DNA of 64,000 bases from Berkiella sp964496435 (GTDB lineage: Bacteria; Pseudomonadota; Gammaproteobacteria; Berkiellales; Berkiellaceae), in contig CAZBZP010000001.1 of NCBI GenBank assembly GCA_964496435.1, positions 186,001 to 250,000 on the forward strand, read 5' to 3'. Within the stretch, counting starts at the first letter, position 1, and the number at the start of each line of letters is the position of its first letter. Of the stretch, positions 1-8,500 are shown one piece after another. The translations under genes and the position numbers were made by a program. The notes under the pieces were generated by a model, which did not search any database, was not told where the DNA came from, and was given only the letters and a program-made list of their open reading frames with translations.

Positions 1-33
1 TAGAGTAAAGTGGGAGAGCTATGGCGGACACAA

Positions 34-71
34 GATTTTGTAAGGTTCGCCGAAGGCGAACTAACAAAATC
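34..71 (-). terminator. hairpin just downstream of tRNA-Met
   Basis: A two-part stem begins four bases after the tRNA 3' end on the minus strand. The outer 8 bp are GATTTTGT/ACAAAATC and the inner 7 bp are GTTCGCC/GGCGAAC around a 3-nt loop, separated by a small internal bulge. It has no strong T tract, so it is either the tRNA transcript terminator or a 3' processing signal. Confidence 0.5.
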
Positions 72-74
72 TAG

Positions 75-148
75 TGGCTACGGGTGGACTCGAACCACCG
101 ACCTCAGCATTATGAGTGCCGCGCTCTAACCGGCTGAGCTACGTAGCC
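75..148 (-). tRNA. tRNA-Met (CAT), elongator type
   Basis: On the minus strand the sequence folds as a complete tRNA. It has a perfect 7-bp acceptor stem (GGCTACG/CGTAGCC), a D arm with GCTC/GAGC, an anticodon loop CTCATAA with anticodon CAT, and a T arm GGTGG-TTCGAGT-CCACC. The 5' half closely resembles the E. coli elongator tRNA-Met as I remember it, and it is unlike initiator tRNA. A lysidine-modified tRNA-Ile2 also carries CAT and cannot be fully excluded by eye. The 3' CCA is not encoded: the bases after the discriminator A read CTA. Confidence 0.93.
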
Positions 149-263
149 TCTGAAGCATCAGGGACCGGTTCTATCCCTGAAGGCTCGACATTATGTCTAT
201 TAGCGTGTATGTTGTCAAACCTTCCTAATGTGTATGTTAGTTAACACAGCCCTAAGATCATTT

Positions 264-1001
264 ATGTTCAAAAAATTAGTACTACTATTTTCAATTTTGT
301 TAATCTGCTTAGCCAGCCCTGGTTATGCAAAAGAGACAAATAGTATGAATGATTATTGGCATTCAAAATGGGAAACCAACGACACCAAATGGGATCAACA
401 AGAACCTAATCCCCTATTAGTAGAATATCTTAATCATTTGGACCTAAAACCTGGGGCGAGAATATTCGTGCCCCTTAGTGGAAAGAGCATTGATATGCTT
501 TGGCTGGCGAAACAAGGCTATCAGGTGGTTGGGGTTGAGCTTAGCCTTAAGGCCTGTGAACTTTTTTTTAAAGACCACAATATTGCCTATGAAAAAAGCA
601 AAGAAGGCAATTTTGATGTACTCAACAGTGAAAAAATTAGCCTACTCGCTGGTGATTTCTTTGACTTAACACAAAATCAGCTAGGCAAAGTTGATGCTGT
701 TTATGATCGCGCGGCGCTGATTGCACTTTCCTATGAGAAACAATCTGCTTATGCTAAACACTTGCAACAATTAATAAAGCCGCATACACCCATCATGTTA
801 ATCACCTTTAGTTACAATCCCCAAGAAATGCAAGGCCCACCTTATGCAGTGAGTGAAAAAGATGTTACAACGCTTTTTGGCTCTCACATTTCGAGCACGG
901 TTTTATCTAACAAAGCTGTTATGAATATACCAGCACATTTACAAGCTAAAGGATTAACCCAAGTGAATGAATTGGTCTTTGTTTTATATTCTGAAACTTA
1001 A
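264..1001 (+). CDS. thiopurine S-methyltransferase-like protein with signal peptide
   Basis: The body (about residues 30-245) reads as the TPMT family of SAM-dependent methyltransferases: a VPLSGKSIDMLWLAKQG glycine-rich SAM motif, VVGVELS, an LLAGDFFDL segment and the family signature YDRAALIALS. Bacterial TPMTs methylate thiopurines or selenium/tellurium oxyanions and are normally cytosolic, about 220 aa long. Here the ATG at 264 opens a clear signal peptide (FKK, hydrophobic LVLLFSILLICLA, cleavage near GYA-KE). An upstream in-frame ATG at 228 would add 12 residues and bury the signal, so I prefer 264. An exported SAM-dependent enzyme is odd because the periplasm has no known SAM supply. 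The family call is firm, but substrate and location are uncertain. Confidence 0.82.
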   Translation: MFKKLVLLFSILLICLASPGYAKETNSMNDYWHSKWETNDTKWDQQEPNPLLVEYLNHLDLKPGARIFVPLSGKSIDMLWLAKQGYQVVGVELSLKACELFFKDHNIAYEKSKEGNFDVLNSEKISLLAGDFFDLTQNQLGKVDAVYDRAALIALSYEKQSAYAKHLQQLIKPHTPIMLITFSYNPQEMQGPPYAVSEKDVTTLFGSHISSTVLSNKAVMNIPAHLQAKGLTQVNELVFVLYSET

Positions 1002-1052
1002 TTACTACAATATAGAGCCGTGTATCTTTCGTGGTTATATAAAGATGCCCAA

Positions 1053-1070
1053 CTTTACAATTTTGTAAAG
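1053..1070. other. perfect palindrome upstream of the exported-protein gene
   Basis: CTTTACAA-TT-TTGTAAAG is an 8-bp perfect inverted repeat about 95 bp before the next start codon. It could be an operator or a weak terminator for the upstream gene. No T tract follows it. Confidence 0.25.
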
Positions 1071-1164
1071 CGCTTGCACTTTATCTGGTTTAAGCTCAAA
1101 AACGTTGACTTTGGCAGTGATTGAATTAAAAATGCATCTCCATTTTAGTCGTATTGGAACATGT

Positions 1165-1707
1165 ATGAAAATAATAAAAACAACTCTTATGGCTCTTCTA
1201 TTCAGTGCTCTTTCTTTTAATGCACTTGCCTGTGAAGACGAAGCGCCTGTATGCGATACAAGTCATCGTTGGTGGATAAATTTAGGTCTGGGCACAGGCA
1301 CCTCGATTAATGCGCCCGATGTATCTATTTCAGGGCCTGCAGTACAAATCAGCTTTAATGGCATGCTCACCGATAAGCTATTTGCCACCTTAGAAACCAC
1401 CGCTGTTGTTGAATCCGAGGGTTATATCGATAGAAGCATCGTTGATTTGGGTTTATTGCTGGGCTATAAATCCAAACATCCAAAGTGGTATTGGTCAGGT
1501 GCAGCAGGTATTGCTTATACCAAAGCCGAAATAGAATATAACGGCAGGTATTGGTATGGCAGTACAGAAGAAACGAGCGTCGGGATCCCTGTTGAAGGCC
1601 AACTCTTTTGGACGCCTGTTAAGCACTTTGGCATAGGCCTTATTGGCCATGCTGTTGCCAGCAGAAACTCTTATGCTGTTGCAATGCTGGGTATTCAGAT
1701 ATCTTAA
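1165..1707 (+). CDS. exported protein, probable small outer-membrane beta-barrel
   Basis: The reading frame starts further upstream, but the ATG at 1165 gives a textbook signal peptide (MKIIKTTLMALLFSALSFNALA, cleavage before CED), leaving a mature protein of about 158 aa. The mature part has alternating hydrophobic and polar stretches (WWINLGLGTGTS, FATLETTAV, LGLLLGYKS, WYWSGAAGIAYT, FGIGLIGHAVAS) typical of beta strands, and it ends in a short hydrophobic strand (AVAMLGIQIS). This fits a small outer-membrane barrel or adhesin-like fold. Two cysteines near the mature N terminus could pair. I do not recognise a named family, and function is unknown. Confidence 0.6.
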   Translation: MKIIKTTLMALLFSALSFNALACEDEAPVCDTSHRWWINLGLGTGTSINAPDVSISGPAVQISFNGMLTDKLFATLETTAVVESEGYIDRSIVDLGLLLGYKSKHPKWYWSGAAGIAYTKAEIEYNGRYWYGSTEETSVGIPVEGQLFWTPVKHFGIGLIGHAVASRNSYAVAMLGIQIS

Positions 1708-1735
1708 AACTGTTCGTGGCTGCTTCCAGCAGCCA

Positions 1736-2656
1736 CTAACCCATTCTTGGTTTATTAATCATTTCCTCAACACTATTTTGTGAATGATAGCGTCCAACAT
1801 AATAAGCTTGGGGATATTGCCATGTCGCAATAGTCCAATGCGGCAAAAAGCTATTTTGTGAGCGAAAACCTGCTTGCATACTTTCAATTTCACCGGTGCT
1901 TAGACTGCTTTGTGAGTCGTTATATTCTTTTAGTGCTTTTCCAATATAAATATCACGTAGATAGTTTGTTGATAATAATACGATGCTACATCCAAGTGAT
2001 GCCGCCATGGCCAGTTGGTTTTCAAATATCGACAAGGCTCCTGCAATTAAGCAAGCATCATAGAACAGTGACATTGTTGCTGTCCTTGGATTAACTTTAT
2101 TTGCAAGCTGAAGATATAAAAAATAATAAGCACAAGAAAATAAAAGGCTCAGAGAAAGCATAGCACTCAAAGATGTAGCTGAAATACTAAGAGATAACAT
2201 ATGAATTAAATAAGAGGGTATGATAATCATTTTTGCTTTTCGTTGATAACCATATAGTTGCTTATTTCTTTGCAAGAAATCATTTACTTTGTTTTGAGTC
2301 TGTTCATCTAGCAAATTATTGTCTGTTTTAACATTAAGGATGCTGTAATTTGTTTTCAGAAATTCTAAAATATAAGCTCTGAATATCTCCTTTGCAGGCT
2401 CAGAGAATTCACATTCTTCATAAATAAGTGAAAAAGCATCCTTGCAGCGTGAATGATAGGCATGCAGGTTATTACGCAGTTCATCAACTGTTTTAACATT
2501 TATTCTACAACCTCCTCTGCCGCCTTTAATACGTTTAGTAGTTATATAACAAGTGGCAATAGCCTCATGATCAGGTCCCGCCAAAGTTTTCATGCTGGCT
2601 TTGGCCATCACCTTGCATAAGGTTTTTAACTCAGGGCTGATAGTAGATTTTGGCAT
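1736..2656 (-). CDS. membrane protein of unknown function, 306 aa
   Basis: A cytosolic-looking N-terminal part (1-140) contains a GGRGG stretch near residue 45 and cysteines at 14, 36, 50, 71 and 81. It is followed by a hydrophobic region (about 143-232) with three or four membrane segments and a polar C-terminal tail of about 70 residues. No enzyme motif is recognised. The gene is monocistronic, convergent with the upstream exported-protein gene and divergent from the HAD-like gene at 2902. A lineage-specific membrane protein or secreted effector is possible, but I cannot assign a role. Confidence 0.6.
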   Translation of the reverse strand: MPKSTISPELKTLCKVMAKASMKTLAGPDHEAIATCYITTKRIKGGRGGCRINVKTVDELRNNLHAYHSRCKDAFSLIYEECEFSEPAKEIFRAYILEFLKTNYSILNVKTDNNLLDEQTQNKVNDFLQRNKQLYGYQRKAKMIIIPSYLIHMLSLSISATSLSAMLSLSLLFSCAYYFLYLQLANKVNPRTATMSLFYDACLIAGALSIFENQLAMAASLGCSIVLLSTNYLRDIYIGKALKEYNDSQSSLSTGEIESMQAGFRSQNSFLPHWTIATWQYPQAYYVGRYHSQNSVEEMINKPRMG

Positions 2657-2818
2657 GATTTGAATGGCTCCCTTTTGTAAGGAAATAAATTATAACAAGG
2701 GGATCTTCATTTTTAAAATCACTTTACCATTTTTAAGTGGCTGTTTCTTGTCTTATTCGATATTTATAAGCTTGGCGCTCACTTCAACGTCGTTCTATTT
2801 GCGACAAATGTTTATAAG

Positions 2819-2868
2819 TTGAATACCACTGAATATGCTTTATAATCCTTACACTGAAAAGGATCTTC
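2819..2868 (+). promoter_or_regulatory. sigma70-type promoter plus shared 5' leader block (copy 1)
   Basis: TTGAAT (2819-2824), a 16-nt spacer and TATAAT (2841-2846), then exactly 7 nt, then the block CTGAAAAGGATCTTC (2854-2868). The same block at the same 7-nt distance occurs at 15894 and 18782, ahead of related genes. Given the spacing, the block should sit at the very 5' end of the mRNA. Here its ends (CTGAA/TTCAG) can pair as a small hairpin. Confidence 0.65.
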
Positions 2869-2901
2869 AGCTTATTAATTATAAACATGCGAGAGTTCCT
2901 A

Positions 2902-3639
2902 ATGACCATTAAAATTTTAGTCGCCTTTGATCTTGAAGCCCTTTTTAATTCTCAATCAGAAAATGACTGGGTGAGAAATCCACGCTTTTTAAGAAATACT
3001 TTTCACCAGCTTATAGAATTAGCACAAAAGCAGCATGTGCAAATTCATTTTGAAATTATATCGCGTCAAAGTGATAGTCTTCACTTTGACGCATTTAAAA
3101 AGGAATTTGAAATTTTAGAAAATAGGGATTTAAGTAATTTTCATCATGTCGCCATTCAAAATGATGCTTTGCAAGAATATAAATATGATGAATTAAAAAC
3201 CCAAACCATACGCTATTTAGCAAATAATTTATCCATCCCCTTACAGCATTGTCTGTTTATGGACAGTAATGAGGGTTCATTAGAGAATGCAAGAAAATAT
3301 CAGATTGAAACCCTCTCTATCACTAACCTTGCTCAAAGAGTCGTTTTCCCATCAGACATAGTATTAAATAACGAGAACAATGAAGCGCAAACGACATTGC
3401 TCAGCAAATTCAACAGCATGATCACTAAAGCCAAGGAAAATTACATCACGCAGCAGTATATTGATATGCTCAATAGAATGACGCCTGATTTTAACTTATC
3501 ATGCCTTGTGAATAATAATAAAACCACGTCAAAACCAAGATTAGCTTATTTTGAAAACAATTGGCGCAGCCAATCTTGCCCAACGCCTGAAGTTAACACA
3601 ACCACACCAGTTAATATTAGAAAATCCTCTAATTTTTAG
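2902..3639 (+). CDS. HAD-like protein, paralogue of the 18.8-kb gene
   Basis: This 245-aa protein has a HAD-like core. Motif I is KILVAFDLEALF (Asp10), but the second catalytic Asp of the usual DxD is replaced by Glu12. The motif IV region HCLFMDSNEGSLENA (Asp121) is followed by an alternating helix/strand typical of HAD proteins. It aligns along its length with the 244-aa protein at 18828 (shared KILVAFDL, FHHVEIQN-type, RLxYxEN and SxSCP segments). The ATG at 2902 follows GAGAG at a good distance, whereas the in-frame ATG at 2887 has no such site. Loss of the second Asp argues against normal phosphatase chemistry. It sits upstream of the cysteine-protease-like gene, separated from it by a terminator. 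A role as a host-directed effector is inference. Confidence 0.65.
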   Translation: MTIKILVAFDLEALFNSQSENDWVRNPRFLRNTFHQLIELAQKQHVQIHFEIISRQSDSLHFDAFKKEFEILENRDLSNFHHVAIQNDALQEYKYDELKTQTIRYLANNLSIPLQHCLFMDSNEGSLENARKYQIETLSITNLAQRVVFPSDIVLNNENNEAQTTLLSKFNSMITKAKENYITQQYIDMLNRMTPDFNLSCLVNNNKTTSKPRLAYFENNWRSQSCPTPEVNTTTPVNIRKSSNF

Positions 3640-3654
3640 TTTATTCATTTTTAG

Positions 3655-3689
3655 GGGATAAAGCATTTATAAAATGCTTTATCCCTTTC
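3655..3689 (+). terminator. rho-independent terminator
   Basis: A 14-bp perfect stem (3655-3668 with 3672-3685) has a 3-nt loop and is followed by TTT. It lies 16 nt after the stop of the HAD-like gene and separates it from the next gene. Confidence 0.8.
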
Positions 3690-3826
3690 ATAGGCCTTGC
3701 CCATCAAATTAGGTGAATATACTTGCTTTGCTAAGTTTGAGGATAGGTCTATTAAAAATATACTTTGAACTAATCTGTATAAAATTTGCCTAAAGGGTAT
3801 GAAACCTATATTGGGTAAGTAATATT

Positions 3827-6628
3827 ATGGGTGATATATTAATTCAAGTACTAGCTGAGCAAGAATTACAGCGTGTTTTAGAACCCATTTTTGATACTTA
3901 CCAGGCATATGCCTGCTCAGATGGTAGGAATTTTGCAGGTAACATTGGATGCGTGCGCAAAAATGAAGACAACGTAATCGTCGCAGTTGATATAAACGAT
4001 TGGGGTGAAGCTAGAGAAAATGCCATGGCAGGGGTTTTCTTAAGAATTGAAGAAAGAACAGATATAGATAAGGAATTTGAAGCCGCCGCTTTTGGCGCAA
4101 CCTTAGGGGCCGCACAGGGATATACTGTTGAAAAAATTAAAACAGCTGCAGATAACATTGATTCGGCAAGATCAGCCGTTTGCACCACCTTTGCTGTTTC
4201 GGGCGCAAACAAGCTGCTTGAACTGCAAAAAAATCCTGAATTTAAAGATAAAATAAAACGCATTGAAATTATTGCCAGAAAGTTAGGTCATCGTGGCACA
4301 CATTGTTATGTGATTATTAATCGAAAAGAAGGCTCAGAACTAAGCAAACCCGCGACCTGGGGTGATGAAACACTGATTGTAGATCCCTGGTTATCTAGTT
4401 TGCAAAATCCCAGTGTTTACAAACCAGCTGAGTATGAGTTAACAGGCTTTTTGGGTGGAAAATTAGAGTGTAACTTCGATTCCACAAATCCAAATTTAAG
4501 AAAACAAAAAAGATTCAATACTGAATATAAACAAGAAATCAAAAAGGGATATATTGAAAACATTAAAAACGGAGAAATTGATGAGCTTTTAAAGTCATTA
4601 ACCTTATATGGAAAGAAAGTTGAAACGCTCAAACTAGGCAAGGGTTTTGAAAATATATTCACCAAAGCTATTGAATACAATCAGAATGAACTATTTAAAG
4701 TGGCATGGTCAAAAATTGAAGATCCTGAATTTATAAAAAACCGTGGGCCATTGATATTAAACAAAGCAATTTTAGCGAATAATTTCGAGCTGGTTAAATT
4801 CTTGCATGAAAACGGCGTTGAGCTTTGCAATCATGCAGTTGAACCCTTTGCAATAGATAGAGCTATGGATATCGCTCTTGCTACCGGTAATGATGCCATG
4901 TTTGCTTATATATTTGAGCAAGAGATAGCCACAGATCCAAGTTGCGGATTTATTATTTCAACATTACTGAAATTACCACAGTTGAGTGCTGAGCAAGGGC
5001 TATTTATAAATTCATATTTATGTCGTTTATCTGATGAAGTGATCAATGAACTTTCAAGTTGGTCAGAAAATACGAAAAATGTATACCAATGGGTTGGCTC
5101 TCAACTTGATAATTGGGAAGTTGATGCAAAAGAAAAATACCCTGCTGCATTCGCAGCTGATAAAGATTCAACCTTAGATAAACCGCCCATCTCACCAGCG
5201 GTATCGCCGCGTTTATCACCGTTGGCACCTGTCTTAAATACTGAAGGTATCCCCCCACCAGCACCTACAATGCCTTCAGCTGATTATTTTAAACCCATGG
5301 CAAAATCAAATAGAGAAGTTGATACAAGTAAATATCGCAAAGAAAAAGCAAATTTTATTGGCGCAATTAAAGAACATTGTAAAACAAATTGCCAAATGGA
5401 AATATCAAATGATGTCATTGCTCATCTAGGTAAGCACATTGATAATTGGGAGAGATTGCAAAGCACTTTTAATAATTTTTCTCACTTGAAAACAAGTTTA
5501 AATAAGCAAATTGAAAGTGATTCAGACAAGGAACAGATCCTTAAAGATTTATTGGTATTGTGTGAATATAGAGATAAAATGGACACACTCTCTGAATCCA
5601 TACAAGCTCTAAGAGATAATTTGAACGAACTCCTTCCCACCAAAGCCCTCGGTTCAGTTTCTTATCTTAAAACCAAAAATGTAGCAACGCTAAAGTTGCT
5701 ATTAGCAGGATACAAAGCTAAACAAGAAGCCCTGGCAAGTGGAATGAACGAATTACTAACTAAATATCCATATTTGGAAGGCTCAGCAAAAGACTATATT
5801 GTAAAATGTGATAAATTAGGGTTTGAAATTGATAATTTATCTCGGCTGGCTGAAGGTCTATCGTCTAAAGATCAACAATCACTTTTGATAGCTGCACAGT
5901 TGGGTGAATTTGAGCTTGTAAAAATTTCAGCCTTAAATGCAACAAAACTATTCGAGCGAGATAGTAGTGACAGAACTTTTCTCGATTACTTGACACCAGC
6001 ACAAATAAAAGAACTCACACAATATTTAGAACAACATGGCTCGATAACAACCCTGTTTAAAATTGCCCTGTTACAACAGGATCTAAATTGTATCAACAAA
6101 ATAAGAACACAATACAATGTTGATCTATTCAATTTTGACAGCAAAAATGATCCAATATCAAATTATATAGCTCCCAAAGTTAATGCAGAGTCAACCTTTT
6201 CAAAAATGTCCTATTTCTTTTCTAGCCATGAAACATTTAACCATTGGCTCAGCCAAGCACTAACGGATGAATTTAAAAAATGCTATAGTTTTCACCAAGA
6301 ACATTTTAAGCAACTAGATTTGGAATTGATGGAAATCAATGAAACGATAATGGGAATTCGTGATCCAGACACAAATATTGAAGACTACATTACCAAGGCT
6401 AATCAAAGGTGTAACGATATTACCTCTAAGCTTGAAGCCTTTGATTCAGAACATCATTCAATTCTTAGCTTAGATCTTGGAAATGTGAAGGAAGTCTCAG
6501 AAAAGGAAAAAGCGCTTAAAAAATCTCTAAAAGAAATACATGAGTTATTGAAAGATATCCCATCAAACACACAAGAAAGAATTAAGTTTGAAGCAGAAAT
6601 GAAAGGGACGCCAAAACCAAAAGTCTAA
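3827..6628 (+). CDS. large multidomain protein with papain-like cysteine protease triad
   Basis: This is a 933-aa protein. Residues 110-190 contain the spaced signature of papain-fold peptidases/toxins: Cys119 in SAVCTTFAV, His159 in GTHCYVII and Asp186 in LIVDPW. The H-x-n-VDPW arrangement is typical of YopT-like (C58) and related effector or toxin papain folds. Residues 265-330 look like degenerate ankyrin helices (ILNKAILANNFELVKFLHENG). Residues 455-495 are a Pro-rich linker, and the rest (500-933) is largely helical with coiled-coil character. There is no signal peptide and no membrane segment. It lies in an island with a kinase and an F-box protein. A translocated effector that cleaves or modifies a host protein is the best guess; the exact family is not certain. 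Confidence 0.65.
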   Translation: MGDILIQVLAEQELQRVLEPIFDTYQAYACSDGRNFAGNIGCVRKNEDNVIVAVDINDWGEARENAMAGVFLRIEERTDIDKEFEAAAFGATLGAAQGYTVEKIKTAADNIDSARSAVCTTFAVSGANKLLELQKNPEFKDKIKRIEIIARKLGHRGTHCYVIINRKEGSELSKPATWGDETLIVDPWLSSLQNPSVYKPAEYELTGFLGGKLECNFDSTNPNLRKQKRFNTEYKQEIKKGYIENIKNGEIDELLKSLTLYGKKVETLKLGKGFENIFTKAIEYNQNELFKVAWSKIEDPEFIKNRGPLILNKAILANNFELVKFLHENGVELCNHAVEPFAIDRAMDIALATGNDAMFAYIFEQEIATDPSCGFIISTLLKLPQLSAEQGLFINSYLCRLSDEVINELSSWSENTKNVYQWVGSQLDNWEVDAKEKYPAAFAADKDSTLDKPPISPAVSPRLSPLAPVLNTEGIPPPAPTMPSADYFKPMAKSNREVDTSKYRKEKANFIGAIKEHCKTNCQMEISNDVIAHLGKHIDNWERLQSTFNNFSHLKTSLNKQIESDSDKEQILKDLLVLCEYRDKMDTLSESIQALRDNLNELLPTKALGSVSYLKTKNVATLKLLLAGYKAKQEALASGMNELLTKYPYLEGSAKDYIVKCDKLGFEIDNLSRLAEGLSSKDQQSLLIAAQLGEFELVKISALNATKLFERDSSDRTFLDYLTPAQIKELTQYLEQHGSITTLFKIALLQQDLNCINKIRTQYNVDLFNFDSKNDPISNYIAPKVNAESTFSKMSYFFSSHETFNHWLSQALTDEFKKCYSFHQEHFKQLDLELMEINETIMGIRDPDTNIEDYITKANQRCNDITSKLEAFDSEHHSILSLDLGNVKEVSEKEKALKKSLKEIHELLKDIPSNTQERIKFEAEMKGTPKPKV

Positions 6629-6690
6629 TAACTACAGCACTTAATAACCATGTTCATGGAAATACAGTTTTAAATTTTGAAGCAAACTTC

Positions 6691-6722
6691 TCTCTTGCCA
6701 GTTTTTAAATTATCTGACAAGA
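6691..6722. terminator. possible bidirectional terminator
   Basis: A 9-bp stem with one mismatch (CTCTTG-c-CAG ... CTG-a-CAAGAG) lies between two convergent genes. It has no long T tract, so the evidence is modest. Confidence 0.35.
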
Positions 6723-6741
6723 GTCAAATCCATATAGCAAA

Positions 6742-8037
6742 TTAAGAATATTTCCTCAGCATTCCTTTATTAACATCGGTGCTGCTTGGAGAATTGCTTG
6801 CTGAGCTACTTGCTGCTTGGATACTGCTCGTTGCTTTGTTATTGCTAAGCTTTGTAGAGTAACTGAACAAGAAGGTATTACTATATTCTGATTCAGATGA
6901 AATATCTTGTTGATGTTCATAAGCTGGCAAAATCACTTTCATTAATTCCGCCAATTCGATAATAAGTGCGTCTGAATTAGGGCGCAAAATGGGATCAGCA
7001 CTGAGCATTCTGCATATCATGGCAATGGATTTATCTGTATAATCTTCGAAATCGTTTGATAAATTTGGGATTTTTAGAAGAGCATTTCTCAGCAGCTCAG
7101 GATTAATAAATTTCTCGAAACCGCCTAGTTCTGTAGTAATATTTATCATTGCAGGCCCTAAAAGTATAAATCCAACAATAATTGCACTTGCATACATATC
7201 AGATTTAGTTGAGAAAATAATATTTCCCCTCCTTAAAAGCTCAGGTGCAATATACGCTAGTGTGCCCATAGGGTATTTGTCGACAACATATCCTTCTGGG
7301 AATTGTTGATTGAATTGCATTCTTTCCGATAATCCCAAATCAATAATTTTTATTTTTTGTTGGACTGGATCCCACATAATATTTTCTAATTTTAGATCTC
7401 TGTGTACTAATTTATGCTTTTGATGAAATTCATTCAGTGCTTGAAAATAGCTAATCGCCATTTGTATACGATATGCTAAGGGCAATTCCATAGAATTAAT
7501 TTTAAAATTAATCTCAGGGTTAATTCTAAAATTTTTACCTACCACCAGAAAATCAAACAAATCATATCCTCTTGCTAATTTCTGGGCAAAGAATACATAT
7601 TTATTTCCTTGCTGAACCCAATCAACAAGTTGGCCTGTTTGTTCTAGTTTATCTATTTCATTTTCAGCGATTCTTAATAACTCAGGCTGATTTATCCGGT
7701 GCTTTTTTACAACACATAATTCACTGCTGTCTAGGTTATATCCAAGATATACCTTACCAAAACTCCCTGCACCGATTTTTGAATGATGATATATTACAAT
7801 TGTATGTCCATTCTTCCCCTTCATTATCGGAAAATCAATTTCTGATAATCGAGCAGGCACTTTAGTGCTTGATAGGTAAAATACTTCATTTAATTGATTT
7901 TCTTTATTACTTAAGGCGCTCATCAATTGTAACTTACGAGATTTGAAGCTTGCCGAACTAATCCATTCCAGCAATTTAGCTTTGTTAGATAATAGTTCAC
8001 GTACGCTTAATTTAGCCTTAACACCTAGGACTGCCAT
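6742..8037 (-). CDS. eukaryotic-like serine/threonine protein kinase
   Basis: This 431-aa protein carries the kinase motifs in order: the glycine loop GAGSFGKV (89-96), a VVKK lysine (111/112), a candidate C-helix Glu in ENEIDKLE, the catalytic loop HRDLKLEN (212-219), DLG (233-235, replacing DFG), GTLAYIAPE with APE at 264-266, and the subdomain IX segment SDMYASA. All catalytic residues are present, so activity is expected. An 80-residue N-terminal extension and a Ser-rich tail (about 390-431) flank the domain. There are no transmembrane or PASTA segments, unlike PknB-type bacterial kinases, so it resembles the soluble effector kinases of Legionella and Coxiella. GAGAGAAG lies just before the ATG on the minus strand. 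The target is unknown. Confidence 0.88.
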   Translation of the reverse strand: MAVLGVKAKLSVRELLSNKAKLLEWISSASFKSRKLQLMSALSNKENQLNEVFYLSSTKVPARLSEIDFPIMKGKNGHTIVIYHHSKIGAGSFGKVYLGYNLDSSELCVVKKHRINQPELLRIAENEIDKLEQTGQLVDWVQQGNKYVFFAQKLARGYDLFDFLVVGKNFRINPEINFKINSMELPLAYRIQMAISYFQALNEFHQKHKLVHRDLKLENIMWDPVQQKIKIIDLGLSERMQFNQQFPEGYVVDKYPMGTLAYIAPELLRRGNIIFSTKSDMYASAIIVGFILLGPAMINITTELGGFEKFINPELLRNALLKIPNLSNDFEDYTDKSIAMICRMLSADPILRPNSDALIIELAELMKVILPAYEHQQDISSESEYSNTFLFSYSTKLSNNKATSSIQAASSSASNSPSSTDVNKGMLRKYS

Positions 8038-8500
8038 ATTCTTCTCTCAACATAAATAGATAACAAAATAACAAATACACAAAACTATTGTGCATAATAA
8101 ATGCGTTTTAAATAAAATAGTTGCGCTTAATAATAGCCGGCAAATTTTTGAATTGAATAATTAAATAAGGGCAAATAACAAGCGAAGGGAAAATGAGACA
8201 GATTAACCCAAGGTGTCTTCAAAAATCTCAGCCGTTGCATCGCGCTGCGTGCCCTTCTATGTGTTCTATCTGAAGGGTTTGAATTATATGACATAAATTA
8301 TGTCGTGTAAACAACTACATCTCACTTATAAACACTTGTATATCAGCGTATTTCGAGATTAGATGAGCAATTATAGAGAAACTGCGATTTATTTCAGATG
8401 AAAGCAGTATAAAAGTAGATATACGGTAAATGATGTAGAATTTATAAAAAATTAATATCGTATAATAATTACAATATCTAATTAAATATGATGCAAAATT
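8038..8500. other. intergenic region between divergent kinase and F-box genes
   Basis: No gene is seen in these 463 bp. They must hold the promoters of both divergent effector-like genes. A 7-bp perfect inverted repeat with a 1-nt centre (GACATAA-A-TTATGTC, 8290-8304) is the only notable element. TATAAT-like hexamers occur near 8462, but no convincing -35 was found. Confidence 0.4.

Noticed and set aside
34..148. tRNA-Met and adjacent hairpin as an integration (att) site of a mobile element
   Set aside because: No integrase and no direct repeat of the tRNA 3' end was seen in the window.
8290..8304. Perfect 7-bp inverted repeat as an operator for the kinase/F-box pair
   Set aside because: Single short palindrome in AT-rich DNA with no second copy, so too weak to call as a regulator site.
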